Positions 1-9,611 of a stretch of 64,000 nucleotides of DNA are shown one piece after another. The notes beneath the pieces are model-generated. The model worked only from the letters and a program-made list of their open reading frames with translations. It was not told the origin of the DNA and did not search any database. The DNA is from Ectothiorhodospira magna (GTDB lineage: Bacteria > Pseudomonadota > Gammaproteobacteria > Ectothiorhodospirales > Ectothiorhodospiraceae): positions 62,001 through 126,000 of the forward strand of contig NZ_FOFO01000002.1 in the NCBI RefSeq assembly GCF_900110965.1, in the 5' to 3' direction. The position numbers and the translations under genes were made by a program. Within the stretch, counting starts at the first letter, position 1. Each line of letters begins with the position of its first letter.

Positions 1-570
1 GATCAGTTCCACCCGGCGGTTTTTCTGCCAGGCCTGCTCATTGCTGCCCTGGACGGCGGGCATTTCCTCGCCGTAGCTGATCACCTGAATCTGGCTGCTG
101 GATGCCCCTTGCAGCATCAGCATCCGCCGCACTGACTGGGCGCGACGCTCCCCCAGGCCCAGGTTGTATTCCCGGGTGCCCCGTTCGTCGGTGTGACCTT
201 CCAGACGCAGCCGAAGCTGGCTGTTGCGGGCAAGAAAGGCGCCGTGGGCGGCAATCACGTCTACAAATTCGGCACGGACGTCGTCCCGGTCAAAATCAAA
301 GTAAATCACCTGACGGGATAACGGGCTGGCCGGATCGGACAGGGCGGAGGCCAGGGCTTCTGGACTGAGTTGACCATCCCGACCCAGGGGGGTGGTTTCC
401 ACACCCGGATAGCGATCCCCATGCATCCGTCCGTCACCGTAGGTGTCTTCTACCAGTACCGGGTCGGTGCTGGCGGTTTTGTCCACCGAGGCACAGGCGC
501 CCAGGATGAACATTGAGATGATCAACAAAAGCAACAGGGAGACAGGAGGTACAGCATAGGGACTGCGCAT
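1..570 (-). CDS. pal: Peptidoglycan-associated lipoprotein Pal (3' end cut by window edge)
   Basis: Outer-membrane lipoprotein that binds peptidoglycan and links the envelope through the Tol-Pal complex. The 190 visible residues start with a hydrophobic signal peptide ending in lipobox LGAC (Cys about residue 26), then a linker and an OmpA-like peptidoglycan-binding domain from about residue 88, with FDFDRDDV and GHTDERGT. The reading frame is still open at base 1, so only the extreme C terminus is missing. I chose the ATG at 570 because GAGG lies 8 nt upstream; an in-frame ATG at 588 has no such site. It is the last gene of the yebC-ruv-tol-pal run and follows tolB by 57 nt. Identification is firm from sequence and context. 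Confidence 0.96.
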   Translation of the reverse strand, partial: MRSPYAVPPVSLLLLLIISMFILGACASVDKTASTDPVLVEDTYGDGRMHGDRYPGVETTPLGRDGQLSPEALASALSDPASPLSRQVIYFDFDRDDVRAEFVDVIAAHGAFLARNSQLRLRLEGHTDERGTREYNLGLGERRAQSVRRMLMLQGASSSQIQVISYGEEMPAVQGSNEQAWQKNRRVELI

Positions 571-627
571 TGGGGTGATCCTCGACATGGACTGAATTGG
601 GTTGGAGCGTAGGGGATTCTGGCATAG

Positions 628-1920
628 CTATTGACGAAACGGCGACCAGGCCGGTTCCCGCACTTCCCCCTCCTGCAGCACCAGACGCTGATGCACCCGG
701 CCATCGGCACTGACCGCGGCCAGGATGCCCCGCCCCCCCTCGGCAGTGGCGTAGATGATCATACTGCCGTTGGGGGCAAAGCTGGGGGATTCATCGGCAC
801 GGCCTTCGGTGAGCACCTGGAACAGGCGGGTCTGACGGTCGAGCAGGGCGATGCGAAAACGGCCATCGGCACCGTGGACCATGGCCAGCCGCCGACCATC
901 GGGAGAGAGGCTGGCGCCGCCATTGTAACGCCCTTCGAAGGTCAGGCGCCGGGGCTGGCCTCCGGTGACGGAGACTTCGTAAAGCTGGGGTTGGCCGGCC
1001 CGGTCGGAGGTGAAAATCAGGGAACGGCCATCGGGCATCCAGACCGCCTCGGTGTCGATGGAGCGGCTGCGGGTGATCTGGGTGATGGTCCGGTCGGCCA
1101 GGTTCATGATATGGACATCCGGAGCGCCGCCCCTGGAGAGGGTCAGGGCCAGCCGCTGGCCGTCGGGGGACCAGGCCGGGGCGCTGTTGATGCCCTCAAA
1201 AGCCGCCAGCCGGGTGCGCTCGCCCCCGTCCACGTTTTGCACGAACACTTCGGAGCGGCCATTTTCAAACGAGACATAGGCAATCCGCTGGCCATCGGGG
1301 GACCAGGCCGGGGAGAGGATAGGATGGGGGGAGCGGAAGATGGTGCGGGGGTTGTGGCCATCGGCATCGGCCACCTGCAGGGCAAAGCGACGTTGCTCTC
1401 CCGGTCCTGTGACGCTCACATAGGCCACCCGGGTGTCAAAGGCACCCCGTTCCCCGGTGAGCCGTTCGTAGATGATATCGCTGATCATGTGGGCGGCCCG
1501 GCGCAGGTGGGCCCGTTCCACCGGGATGGTGTAGCCGGTGAGCTGGCGGTTGCCGGCCACATCAAACAACTGGAACTGGACGTTCAGGCGGTCACCGCTG
1601 TCGGGTTGCAGGCGACCGATGACCACGTAGTTGGTGCCCCGGTCCCGCCAGAGGGCAGCATCCGGGGTTTCATCCGGGGCCGGGCGCTGGGGCATGGCCT
1701 GCCGGTCTACCGGGGCAAAGCGGCCACTGCGGTGGAGATTGGCGTCGATGATGGCGGCCAGGTCTGCGGGTGCCTGATCGGCCCCCGTCCATGTAAAGGG
1801 TACGACGGCAATGGGCATGGCCCCTTCCACCCCCTGGGTGATGCGGATCTCCAGGGCGGCCTGAACCGTCAGCGGCAGACCAAGCAGCAACAGCAGCAGA
1901 ATGTGTCGAATCTGGATCAT
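628..1920 (-). CDS. tolB: Tol-Pal system periplasmic protein TolB
   Basis: Periplasmic beta-propeller protein that binds Pal and TolA during outer-membrane constriction. The 430-residue product has a signal peptide (leucine run, cleavage near VQA-AL), an N-terminal domain and then a propeller with repeated WSPDGQR / SPDGRRLA blades between about residues 195 and 425. Length matches the family. A TTG lies directly before the ATG; I use the ATG at 1920 because GAGAG precedes it at suitable spacing. It lies 21 nt after tolA and just before pal. Confidence 0.96.
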   Translation of the reverse strand: MIQIRHILLLLLLGLPLTVQAALEIRITQGVEGAMPIAVVPFTWTGADQAPADLAAIIDANLHRSGRFAPVDRQAMPQRPAPDETPDAALWRDRGTNYVVIGRLQPDSGDRLNVQFQLFDVAGNRQLTGYTIPVERAHLRRAAHMISDIIYERLTGERGAFDTRVAYVSVTGPGEQRRFALQVADADGHNPRTIFRSPHPILSPAWSPDGQRIAYVSFENGRSEVFVQNVDGGERTRLAAFEGINSAPAWSPDGQRLALTLSRGGAPDVHIMNLADRTITQITRSRSIDTEAVWMPDGRSLIFTSDRAGQPQLYEVSVTGGQPRRLTFEGRYNGGASLSPDGRRLAMVHGADGRFRIALLDRQTRLFQVLTEGRADESPSFAPNGSMIIYATAEGGRGILAAVSADGRVHQRLVLQEGEVREPAWSPFRQ

Positions 1921-1941
1921 CAAAATCTCTCATGGCCTGAT

Positions 1942-2907
1942 TTATGCAGGCTCGAAAGTGAATCGAATCTCGCGGGCAAAGACTTCAGGACTGGGGGGGG
2001 CGGGTAATGGCTCGGCCAGTCGTACCGCCCGCTCCACCGAGTCGCAAAAGGCCCGGTCGCCCGTGCATTGTTCCACCCGAACTTCGTGCAGGTAACCCCC
2101 CGGTGCCTGACGAATATAGATCACGGCCCGATAGCCGGGCTGATGACCACTGGAACGAAGCCAGCGACTTTCCACCGCGCTGCGGATGGCGGCTTCGTAG
2201 GCGTTTTGCAGGCGCTCCAATTCATTCTGCTGGCGGCGCGCTGCTTCGGCTCGGCGCTGTTCCTCGGCTTGACGTTGCTGTTCGGCCTGGCGTTCGGCTT
2301 CCTGACGGCGCGCTGCTTCGGCCCGGCGCTGTTCTTCGGCTTGACGTTGCTGTTCGGCCTGCCGCTGGCGTTCGGCTTCCTGACGGCGCGCTTCTTCGGC
2401 CCGGCGTTGTTCTTCCGCCCGCCGCTGTTCCTCGGCCCGGCGCTGCTGTTCGGCCTGTCGCTGGCGTTCGGCTTCCTGTCGGCGTGCTTCTTCGGCCCGC
2501 CGTTGTTCTTCCGCCCGCCGCTGTTCCTCGGCCCGGCGTTGCTGTTCGGCCTGTCGCTGACGTTCGGCTTCCTGGCGGCGCGCTTCTTCGGCCCGGCGTT
2601 GTTCTTCCGCTCGCCGTTGTTCCTCGGCCCGGCGCTGCTGTTCGACCTGTCGCTGGCGTTCGGCTTCCTGTCGGCGCGCTTCTTCGGCCTGCCGCTGTTG
2701 TTCTGCCAGCCGTTGCTGTTCGATACGGTCAAAGGCGGTACCGTCCACGGCCACGGCGTCGATCACTTCCGGGGGCGCAACGGGGGGCGGGGTACCCGCT
2801 TCTCTGGGGGTGAGGTGGAGATTCACACCCAACAGCAGGAACAAGGCCAGATGGATGCCCAGGACAATCCCGAACAACCCGTAATGTCGGCGCAGCAAAC
2901 CCCCCAT
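1942..2907 (-). CDS. tolA: Cell-envelope spanning protein TolA
   Basis: Inner-membrane protein that spans the periplasm and couples TolQR proton-motive energy to TolB/Pal. The 321 residues show one N-terminal membrane helix (about residues 10-30), a proline-rich stretch, a very long Arg/Glu/Gln/Ala-rich domain II (about 61-235), predicted to be one helix, and a C-terminal domain III that ends FAREIRFTFEPA. Domain II contains three near-perfect 32-residue repeats (74-169) plus degenerate copies. Because of this composition the other frames also stay open for long distances. The tolA start is 4 nt beyond the tolR stop. Confidence 0.95.
   Translation of the reverse strand: MGGLLRRHYGLFGIVLGIHLALFLLLGVNLHLTPREAGTPPPVAPPEVIDAVAVDGTAFDRIEQQRLAEQQRQAEEARRQEAERQRQVEQQRRAEEQRRAEEQRRAEEARRQEAERQRQAEQQRRAEEQRRAEEQRRAEEARRQEAERQRQAEQQRRAEEQRRAEEQRRAEEARRQEAERQRQAEQQRQAEEQRRAEAARRQEAERQAEQQRQAEEQRRAEAARRQQNELERLQNAYEAAIRSAVESRWLRSSGHQPGYRAVIYIRQAPGGYLHEVRVEQCTGDRAFCDSVERAVRLAEPLPAPPSPEVFAREIRFTFEPA
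2401..2688 (-). repeat. Three 96-bp tandem repeats inside tolA domain II
   Basis: Three copies of a 96-bp unit (32 codons, each beginning AEEARRQEAERQ) lie end to end, and truncated relatives continue to about 2230. The copies differ by only a few silent or conservative changes, which points to recent duplication or gene conversion. Confidence 0.9.
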
Positions 2908-2911
2908 GACA

Positions 2912-3367
2912 TCAGCGGTCCCAGGCCGATGGATCGGGCGGGTCAGTGATCAGCCCGACCCGCTGGGCACCGGCGGACTGAACACTGACCATGGCGTCCA
3001 CCACCCGGCCATAGTCCACAAACCGGTCACCCCGGACATAGACCTGGACATTCGGCTGTTGTCCCAGTAACCCCACCATGATCTCCCGCAGTTCCTCCTG
3101 GTTCAGGGGTACGCCGATCCGTGGCCCCTGATTCAGGCTCAGTTGGCCATCCCGGGTGACTGTGACCACGATGGCTTCCGGCTGGGTGGCGTCATCGGGC
3201 AAAGGCTGGGCATCGGCCTGGGGCAGGTCCACTTCCACCCCCTGCTGCAACAGGGGCGCGGTGACCATGAAGATGATCAATAGCACCAGCATGACGTCGA
3301 TGAAGGGCACCACGTTGATCTGGGACATGGCGCGCCGACGTCGGGCGGCTGAACGGGAACGGCTCAC
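2912..3367 (-). CDS. tolR: Tol-Pal system protein TolR
   Basis: ExbD/TolR-family subunit of the TolQR proton channel. The product is 151 residues with one transmembrane segment preceded by NVVPFIDVMLVLLIIF; the Asp in this helix is the conserved proton-path residue of the family. A periplasmic domain follows. It starts with GTG at 3367, overlapping the tolQ stop in a GTGA junction. An internal ATG (MSQINVV, residue 14) is possible, but the basic leader and the overlap favour the GTG. Confidence 0.95.
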   Translation of the reverse strand: MSRSRSAARRRRAMSQINVVPFIDVMLVLLIIFMVTAPLLQQGVEVDLPQADAQPLPDDATQPEAIVVTVTRDGQLSLNQGPRIGVPLNQEELREIMVGLLGQQPNVQVYVRGDRFVDYGRVVDAMVSVQSAGAQRVGLITDPPDPSAWDR

Positions 3368-4059
3368 GCTTCCACCCCGTCACGCCCCCCCACCTGGCGT
3401 TGCAGCAGGGTGGCCAGTTCTCCGGCAAAGTTGTCATAACGGGCCAGCAGGCGGTCGATGTCCGAGGAAAAGCTGTTGTAGGCAATCACTGCCGGGATGG
3501 CGGCAAACAGGCCCAGGGCGGTGGCGATCAGGGCCTCGGCAATGCCGGGGGCCACCATGGCCAGGGTGGCCTGCTGGGCGCCGGATAGCCCCATGAAGGC
3601 ATGCATGATGCCCCAGACGGTGCCAAACAGACCGATATAGGGGCTGGTGGACCCCACGGTGGCCAGGGCGTTGAGGTAGGTTTCCAGTTCGTCTCCTTCT
3701 CGGGAAATGGCCACCTGCATGGCCCGTTCGGTGCCGCCGGCCACTAAAACACCCGCAGCCGGGTCGCGCAACTGGCGTCGGCCCTTGAGAAATTCCTTGA
3801 AACCGGCCACAAACACATGCTCCAGACCGGCAATATCCACCTTGCGGCGGGAGCGGTCGTAGAGTTGGGCCAGATCGGTCCCGGACCAGAACCGGACCTC
3901 GAAAGCGTCCGCCGTCCGCCGGGCCTCCCGCAGCACCCGCCATTTGATGACAATGATCATCCAGGAGAATACCGAGGCCAGCACCAGCACCAGCATCACC
4001 AGCTGAACGACGAGGCTGGCGTCCAGAATCAGGCGGTAAAGGGACAGATCGACGGTCAC
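3364..4059 (-). CDS. tolQ: Tol-Pal system protein TolQ
   Basis: MotA/TolQ/ExbB-family inner-membrane subunit that forms the proton channel with TolR. The 231 residues show an N-terminal transmembrane helix (about 15-35) and the long conserved C-terminal pair of helices with GLFGTVWGIMHAF and GIAEALIATALGLFAAIPA, typical of the family. It starts with GTG at 4059, with GGAG upstream, and overlaps the ybgC stop as GTGA, so translation is probably coupled. Confidence 0.96.
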   Translation of the reverse strand: MTVDLSLYRLILDASLVVQLVMLVLVLASVFSWMIIVIKWRVLREARRTADAFEVRFWSGTDLAQLYDRSRRKVDIAGLEHVFVAGFKEFLKGRRQLRDPAAGVLVAGGTERAMQVAISREGDELETYLNALATVGSTSPYIGLFGTVWGIMHAFMGLSGAQQATLAMVAPGIAEALIATALGLFAAIPAVIAYNSFSSDIDRLLARYDNFAGELATLLQRQVGGRDGVEA

Positions 4060-4490
4060 GGCGCGGCATCTCCGGCAGTCAGGGCGGCCACAATCGGATG
4101 GGGTATGGGGCGCGGGGCAAATGTCTCGGCATCAAGACAGGCTATCTTGACCTGTCCCCGGTTCAACAGTTCCGGGGTGTCATTTTCCCGCAGACAGTGG
4201 ATGTCATGGCCGATGATCAAACTGGCCCGACGGACATCCAGACACCGGGCGCTCACTTGCAGTCGGTCATCAAGCCGGGCGGGGCGCAGGTAGTCCAGGG
4301 TGACGCTGCGCACGGCAAAAATCACCCCCTGGGTCTGGCGCAACCGGGTCTGACCGATACCCAGATGACGCAGCCATTCGGTGCGCGCCCGTTCCATGTA
4401 TTTGAGATAGTTGGCATAGAACACCACACCGCCGGCATCGGTGTCCTCGTAATAGACCCGCACGGGCCAGGTAAATTCGTTAGGCATCAT
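4056..4490 (-). CDS. ybgC: Tol-Pal associated acyl-CoA thioesterase YbgC
   Basis: Hotdog-fold thioesterase of the 4-hydroxybenzoyl-CoA thioesterase type, acting on acyl-CoA or acyl-ACP in the cytoplasm. The 144 residues carry the family signature [18 protein letters not shown] near residue 13, with its catalytic Asp, and the usual length. It is the first gene of the tol block, as in most gammaproteobacteria. Its ATGATG start overlaps the ruvB stop codon. Confidence 0.94.
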   Translation of the reverse strand: MMPNEFTWPVRVYYEDTDAGGVVFYANYLKYMERARTEWLRHLGIGQTRLRQTQGVIFAVRSVTLDYLRPARLDDRLQVSARCLDVRRASLIIGHDIHCLRENDTPELLNRGQVKIACLDAETFAPRPIPHPIVAALTAGDAAP

Positions 4491-5521
4491 AAAAGCTCAG
4501 GCTGGGCGGCACGGGCTTCCAGGGCGCTGGGCACCCGCAGCCCGAAATGCCGGTAGGCGTTGCTGGTGGCCATGCGGCCACGGGGGGTACGCATGAGAAA
4601 CCCCTGTTGAATCAGGTAGGGTTCGATCACATCTTCGATGGTGCCCCGTTCCTCCCCCAGGGCGGCGGCCAGACTGTCCAGTCCCACCGGGCCGCCGTCA
4701 AACTTTTCCATGACCGCCAGCAGCAGCCGCCGGTCCTGGGCATCAAATCCGTGGGCGTCCACGTCCAGCAGGTTCAGGGCGTTATCCGCCACCGGGGCGC
4801 TGATGATGCCATCGGCCTTGATTTGCGCATAGTCCCTGACCCGCCGCAGCAGACGATTGGCAATTCTGGGGGTACCACGGGCACGTCGGGCGATTTCCAT
4901 GGCGCCGTCTTCGTCCAGTTCTGCCCCCAGGATGCGGGCGGAACGGCGCACAATGTAGGCCAGATCCTCGGTGTTATAAAACTCCAGACGTTGAACAATG
5001 CCAAAACGGTCCCGCAGAGGCGAGGTGAGCAGGCCGGCCCGGGTGGTGGCACCCACCAGGGTGAACGGTGGCAGGTCCAGTTTGATGGAGCGGGCCGCCG
5101 GGCCTTCGCCGATCATGATGTCCAGTTGAAAGTCTTCCAGGGCGGGGTAGAGCACTTCCTCCACCACCGGGGAGAGCCGGTGGATTTCGTCCACGAACAG
5201 CACATCATGGGGGTCCAGATTGGTGAGCAGGGCCGCCAGATCTCCTGGGCGTTCCAGTACCGGGCCGGAGGTCTGGCGCATGTTCACCCCCAGTTCCTGG
5301 GCGATGATGTGGGAAAGGGTGGTCTTGCCCAGTCCCGGCGGGCCAAAAATCAGTACATGGTCCAGGGCTTCGCCCCTGGCCCGGGCGGCGGAGATGAAAA
5401 TTTCCATCTGTTCCCTGGCCACCGGTTGTCCCACATAGTCCGCCAGCCGCTGAGGCCGGATGGACCGTTCCAGGGTGTCGTCGTCGGGGATGGTGTCGGC
5501 ACTGATGATGCGCTCGGCCAT
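4487..5521 (-). CDS. ruvB: Holliday junction branch-migration ATPase RuvB
   Basis: AAA+ motor that drives Holliday-junction branch migration with RuvA. The 344 residues include Walker [14 protein letters not shown] (about 60-72), Walker [10 protein letters not shown] (about 110), sensor motif GATTRAG and a C-terminal winged-helix region. Length and start (MAERIIS) match the family. It follows ruvA by 9 nt and overlaps ybgC. Confidence 0.97.
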   Translation of the reverse strand: MAERIISADTIPDDDTLERSIRPQRLADYVGQPVAREQMEIFISAARARGEALDHVLIFGPPGLGKTTLSHIIAQELGVNMRQTSGPVLERPGDLAALLTNLDPHDVLFVDEIHRLSPVVEEVLYPALEDFQLDIMIGEGPAARSIKLDLPPFTLVGATTRAGLLTSPLRDRFGIVQRLEFYNTEDLAYIVRRSARILGAELDEDGAMEIARRARGTPRIANRLLRRVRDYAQIKADGIISAPVADNALNLLDVDAHGFDAQDRRLLLAVMEKFDGGPVGLDSLAAALGEERGTIEDVIEPYLIQQGFLMRTPRGRMATSNAYRHFGLRVPSALEARAAQPELL

Positions 5522-5530
5522 GGGCGATGA

Positions 5531-6133
5531 CTACCTGTTGAGGGTGGATTTGAGGGCCAGACGGATCAGGGCTTCGCTGGTATCGGCTTCGGCTTCCACC
5601 AGACTGATCAGCCGGCTGGCCTCCTGGGGCTTGTATCCCAGGGCGATGAGGGCGGCCACCGCGTCAGAGGTCGGGTTCGCCGGGGCCGTGGGTGCGCCGG
5701 AGGGTTGAGGCAGGGCCGCCCCGCTTCCCAGGGTGGCCACCCGGTCACGCATCTCGATCACCAGCCGTTCCGCCGTCTTGCGGCCAATGCCGGGCAGGCG
5801 GGTGAGGGGGGTGATGTCATTGTCCATCACGCAGCGGCTGAAGGCGTCGCTGGTCATCCCGGAAAGGATGGCCAGGGCCATCTTGGCCCCCACCCCGTTG
5901 ACCCGGATCAGGTGACGAAACAGGCTCCGTTCCTGTACCCCGGCAAATCCGTAAAGCACATGGGCATCCTCCCGCACATGCAGATGGGTGTGCAAGGTCA
6001 CTTCGCTGCCTTCCGCTGGCAGGTCGAGAAAGGTGGACAAAGGGGCTTCCAGTTCGTAGCCCACCCCGTGTACGTCCAGCATCAGATGGGGGGGCTGTTT
6101 ATGAATGAGTACCCCCCGCAGTCGTCCGATCAT
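5531..6133 (-). CDS. ruvA: Holliday junction DNA-binding protein RuvA
   Basis: Tetrameric protein that binds four-way junctions and loads RuvB. The 200 residues start MIGRLRGVL and contain the helix-hairpin-helix segments GVGAKMALAIL and LPGIGRKTAERLV and a C-terminal RuvB-interacting domain (ALIALGYKPQEA). A longer in-frame upstream start exists but gives an unrelated extension. The ATG at 6133 fits the family and overlaps the ruvC stop in an ATGA junction. Confidence 0.97.
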   Translation of the reverse strand: MIGRLRGVLIHKQPPHLMLDVHGVGYELEAPLSTFLDLPAEGSEVTLHTHLHVREDAHVLYGFAGVQERSLFRHLIRVNGVGAKMALAILSGMTSDAFSRCVMDNDITPLTRLPGIGRKTAERLVIEMRDRVATLGSGAALPQPSGAPTAPANPTSDAVAALIALGYKPQEASRLISLVEAEADTSEALIRLALKSTLNR

Positions 6134-6651
6134 CGGGTTCTCCTGGCATAGCCCGCCGGCAGGCGGGACAGGGTGGCCTGGGTATGGGCATGGCACAGGG
6201 CCACCGCCAGGGCATCGGCGGCATCGGCGGCGGGCCGGGCAGCCAGCCCCAGGATCATGGTGACCATGTGCTGCATCTGGGTCTTGTCGGCGGCACCGGT
6301 GCCCACCAGGGCCTGTTTGATGGCCCGGGGGGCATATTCGGCCACGGATACTCCCCCCTGCACCGCTGCACAGATGGCCGCCCCCCGCGCCTGTCCCAGC
6401 TTGAGGGCAGAGGCGGCATTGCGGGATACAAACACCTGTTCAATGGCCATCACCTGGGGTTGATGCCGGTCTACCAGTTCGGCCACGGCGGTGAGAATAT
6501 GGCCCAGTCGGGCCGGCAGGGCGTCTCCCTTGACCCGGATACAGCCGCTGTCCACATGGGTGGAGCGGCGGCCATCGGTATCCACAATGCCATAGCCGGT
6601 GACTACAGACCCCGGATCAATCCCCAGGATGCGAAGACAGGGGGCGGTCAC
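6130..6651 (-). CDS. ruvC: Crossover junction endodeoxyribonuclease RuvC
   Basis: RNase H-fold endonuclease that resolves Holliday junctions with RuvAB. The 173 residues begin with a short leader and [15 protein letters not shown], which carries the first catalytic Asp; [11 protein letters not shown] supplies the conserved Glu and [12 protein letters not shown] the C-terminal acidic residues. The start is GTG at 6651, overlapping the yebC stop as GTGA. Confidence 0.97.
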   Translation of the reverse strand: MTAPCLRILGIDPGSVVTGYGIVDTDGRRSTHVDSGCIRVKGDALPARLGHILTAVAELVDRHQPQVMAIEQVFVSRNAASALKLGQARGAAICAAVQGGVSVAEYAPRAIKQALVGTGAADKTQMQHMVTMILGLAARPAADAADALAVALCHAHTQATLSRLPAGYARRTR

Positions 6652-7394
6652 AGGGCCTGCATGACCGAGTCGGGGAAGTCGGCATTGGTGTAGACATTCT
6701 GCACGTCGTCCAGATCATCCAGCATGTCCAGCAGCTTGAGCAGGGCCTTGGCGGTGTCCACGTCATCCACACTGCTGCCGGTGGCGGCCCGCATGGTGAC
6801 TTCGCTGCGCTCGGGCTTGAGGCCGGCCTCGGTCATGGCGGCGCGCACGGCGTCGTAGTCTTCGGGGGTGGTGAGTACGTCGATGGAGTCATCATCGTTG
6901 ACCAGCACATCATGGGCGCCGGCTTCCAGGGCCGCTTCCATGACCCGTTCCTCGTCACTGCCGGCGGGATAGCCCAGGATGCCGGTTTTTTCAAACAGGT
7001 AAGCCACCGAACCGTCGGTGCCCAGGTTGCCACCGCATTTGCTGAAGGCATGGCGCACTTCAGAGACGGTGCGGTTACGGTTGTCGGTCATGCAGTCCAC
7101 CATGATGGCGACGCCGCCGGGGCCATAACCTTCGTAGCGCAATTCCTCATAATTGACCCCTTCCAGCTCCCCGGCCCCCCGCTTGGTGGCCCGCTCGATG
7201 GTGTCCTTGGTCATGTTGGCGTCCAGGGCCTTGTCCATGGCCAACCGCAGCCGGGGGTTGGTGGCTGGGTCCGATCCCCCCAGACGGGCGGCCACGGTGA
7301 TTTCCTTGATGAGTTTGGTAAAGAGCTTGCCGCGCTTGGCGTCCTGGGCATTTTTGCGATGCTGGATATTCGCCCACTTACTATGTCCGGCCAT
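6648..7394 (-). CDS. yebC: YebC/PmpR family transcriptional regulator or translation factor
   Basis: Conserved YebC/TACO1-family protein of 248 residues, starting [18 protein letters not shown]. Family members have been described as DNA-binding regulators and as factors that help ribosomes through proline stretches; the sequence does not decide between these roles. The frame is open another 179 codons upstream, but that part is antisense to the DedA gene and is not YebC-like. It directly precedes and overlaps ruvC, the usual yebC-ruvCAB order. Confidence 0.95.
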   Translation of the reverse strand: MAGHSKWANIQHRKNAQDAKRGKLFTKLIKEITVAARLGGSDPATNPRLRLAMDKALDANMTKDTIERATKRGAGELEGVNYEELRYEGYGPGGVAIMVDCMTDNRNRTVSEVRHAFSKCGGNLGTDGSVAYLFEKTGILGYPAGSDEERVMEAALEAGAHDVLVNDDDSIDVLTTPEDYDAVRAAMTEAGLKPERSEVTMRAATGSSVDDVDTAKALLKLLDMLDDLDDVQNVYTNADFPDSVMQAL

Positions 7395-7474
7395 GTGAAG
7401 TCTCGTTGTCGGGTTCGATCGAAAAAGGCGGGGCAAAAAGGATACTGGAATCCCGGCGACGATGCATCGCACCT

Positions 7475-8062
7475 TCAGCCGGGGCGTTCTGCCAGACGCC
7501 GGAGCAGATAAAACCCCACCACCGCCAGCACCAGCACAAAGGCCAAACTGCCGTAAAGGCCCAGGTAGGGTTCCAGCAGCCGCCATTGGGCGCCCAGGAG
7601 GTATCCCCCCAGGGCCAGCACCGTATTCCAGACCAATGTCCCCAGCCAGGTCAGGCCAATGAAGCGCATCAGGGGCATGGGCAGCAGGCCGGCGGGGATG
7701 GACACCAGACTGCGCAGGGTGGGGACCAGACGGCCACCGGCCACGATCCAGGCCCCGTGGCGGGCATAGAGGGTCAGCACCCGATCCAGGTCCTGTTCCC
7801 CCATCAGCAGCCAGCGACCCCGCTGCCGCAGCAGGGTACGGACTCGCAGTTCTCCCACCCGGCGGGCCAGCAGATAGATCAGGGTTGACCCCAGCGTCCC
7901 CCCCAGGCTGCCCGCCAGGATCGCCCACCACAGGCTCAGCAGTCCCTCATGGGCCAAAAATCCGGCAAAGGGCATCAGGGCCTCTGGGGCCAGCAGGATC
8001 AAAAACAGGCCCAAGGCCCAATAGCCATAGTCCTCAATGGCTTGATCCACCAAGGGGTTCAA
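7475..8062 (-). CDS. DedA family membrane protein
   Basis: Inner-membrane protein of the DedA/SNARE-associated family (VTT domain); members include flippases for undecaprenyl phosphate or phospholipids. About 195 residues with several hydrophobic helices and the family motif [20 protein letters not shown] near residue 105. The start is uncertain: a TTG at 8062 overlaps the stop of the upstream dehydrogenase, and in-frame TTG (8053) and GTG (8050) codons follow; none has a clear ribosome-binding site. The overlap suggests translational coupling. The exact substrate cannot be inferred. Confidence 0.85.
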   Translation of the reverse strand: MNPLVDQAIEDYGYWALGLFLILLAPEALMPFAGFLAHEGLLSLWWAILAGSLGGTLGSTLIYLLARRVGELRVRTLLRQRGRWLLMGEQDLDRVLTLYARHGAWIVAGGRLVPTLRSLVSIPAGLLPMPLMRFIGLTWLGTLVWNTVLALGGYLLGAQWRLLEPYLGLYGSLAFVLVLAVVGFYLLRRLAERPG

Positions 8063-9423
8063 CGGCGTACCAGGGTTTTGGCATTGGTGAAGGCCCGGAT
8101 ACCGGCGCGGGCCAGTTCCCGGCCAAACCCGGAATCCCGGATGCCACCAAAGGGCAGGCGGGGATCACTTTTGACCATGGCGTTGATAAATGCAGTGCCG
8201 CAGGCCATGCGCCGGGCAAAATGTTCTCCCCTGACCCTGTCCCGGGTCCATACACTGCCCCCCAGACCAAAGCGGGTGTCGTTGGCCAGGCGCAGGGCAT
8301 CTTCCTCGTCGGTGGCCCGTAAAATACAGGCCACCGGCCCGAAGATTTCTTCCTGATAGGCCCGAGTGCCGGGCACCACCCGATCCAGAATGGATGGCGC
8401 ATACCAGGCACCCTTGCCGGGCAGGGGCTGGCATCCCATGACCGGCACCGCCCCTTCGGCGATGGAATCTTGCACCTGCTGATGCAGTTCGTCCCGCAGA
8501 TCGGCTCTGGCCATGGGGGCAAGGGTGGATTCTTCTTTCATGGGATCGCCCGGTTTCAGGTCGGCCACCCCATCCTTGAGCCGGGCCAGAAAACCGTCCA
8601 CCACCGCAGGCACCAGAATAAACCGTTTGGCGGCAATGCAGCTCTGGCCTGCATTGCGGTAGCGGGACACCAGCGCCTGGGATACGGCCTCATCCAGGTC
8701 TGCATCCTCCAGCACCACAAAGGGATCAGAGCCCCCCAGTTCCAGTACACAGGGCTTGAGCACCCCCCCGGCGATGGCGGCCACCGCCCGCCCCGCCCCG
8801 TCACCGCCGGTCAGGGTGACCCCATGTACCCTGGGGTCTTCGATCACCCGCTGGACTTCGGCGGAGGTGATCATCAGGGTTTGAAAGGTTCCCGTGGGCA
8901 GCCCGGCATCCCGGAACACTTCTTCGATGGCCAGGGCGCAGCGGGAGACATTGGAGGCATGTTTGAGCAGGACCGTGTTCCCCGCCATCAGGGTCGGGGC
9001 GGCAAAGCGGAAGACCTGCCAGAAGGGAAAATTCCAGGGCATCACGCCCAAAATGGTGCCCAGGGGCTGAAACATCAGTCGGGCATCCAGTTCTCCCGCC
9101 GGCATGGGTTCTTCCGCCAGAAAGCCGGCCCCATGATCGGCATAGTACTCACAGACCAGGGCGCAGCGTTCAATCTCGGCTCTGGACTCGGTCAGGAGCT
9201 TGCCCATTTCCTGGGTCATCATGACGGCAAAATGATCCCGACGATGACGCAGCACATGGGCAGCCTGACGCAGCAGCCCGGCCCGCTGGTCCAGGGGGGT
9301 ATCGCGCCATTCGGGCGCCATGCGGGCCGCCTGACCCAGGGCCTTGTCAATGCGCGGCCGGGCCCAGGTCTCGAACACATGCAGCACCGAACCGTTGGCG
9401 GGATTGACGGAACTCAGAGGCAC
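8059..9423 (-). CDS. NAD(P)-dependent succinate-semialdehyde dehydrogenase type aldehyde dehydrogenase
   Basis: Aldehyde dehydrogenase superfamily enzyme closest by motif and length (454 residues) to bacterial Sad/GabD-like succinate-semialdehyde dehydrogenases, oxidising an aldehyde to the acid. Visible are the cofactor-binding LTGGDGAGRAVAAIAGG, the general-base Glu in LELGGSDPFVV and the catalytic Cys in NAGQSCIAAKRF. A GTG at 9423 is preceded by AAAGGAG at 6 nt, which fixes the start; the longer frame to 9594 lacks similarity. No gabT is nearby, so the physiological aldehyde is unknown. Confidence 0.9.
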   Translation of the reverse strand: MPLSSVNPANGSVLHVFETWARPRIDKALGQAARMAPEWRDTPLDQRAGLLRQAAHVLRHRRDHFAVMMTQEMGKLLTESRAEIERCALVCEYYADHGAGFLAEEPMPAGELDARLMFQPLGTILGVMPWNFPFWQVFRFAAPTLMAGNTVLLKHASNVSRCALAIEEVFRDAGLPTGTFQTLMITSAEVQRVIEDPRVHGVTLTGGDGAGRAVAAIAGGVLKPCVLELGGSDPFVVLEDADLDEAVSQALVSRYRNAGQSCIAAKRFILVPAVVDGFLARLKDGVADLKPGDPMKEESTLAPMARADLRDELHQQVQDSIAEGAVPVMGCQPLPGKGAWYAPSILDRVVPGTRAYQEEIFGPVACILRATDEEDALRLANDTRFGLGGSVWTRDRVRGEHFARRMACGTAFINAMVKSDPRLPFGGIRDSGFGRELARAGIRAFTNAKTLVRR

Positions 9424-9611
9424 GGGGGGAACTCCTTTGGATGCAGAGGGCGCATACAATAGTCTTTCGATCAAGAATACACCACACCAGCGCCCCTGGG
9501 CGCTGCACCTGAATGACCGCCGTGGGTATACTGGTCGCCTCGATACCGATACAGGAGGATGCGATCCGGGCCGCGTGATCGTGCCGTGCATCACGGGGTT
9601 TTTCGCGCAAT

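Noticed and set aside
631-2007. 458-codon open frame opposite tolB
   Set aside because: It is the antisense shadow of tolB in GC-rich DNA; no family resemblance, and tolB is certain.
2068-2949. Plus-strand frame encoding Phe/Leu-rich repeats opposite tolA
   Set aside because: Produced by the tolA 96-bp repeats read backwards; it looks like a membrane protein only because of composition.
7395-7931. In-frame 179-codon N-terminal extension of YebC
   Set aside because: Antisense to the DedA gene and not YebC-like; family proteins start at MAGHSKWAN.
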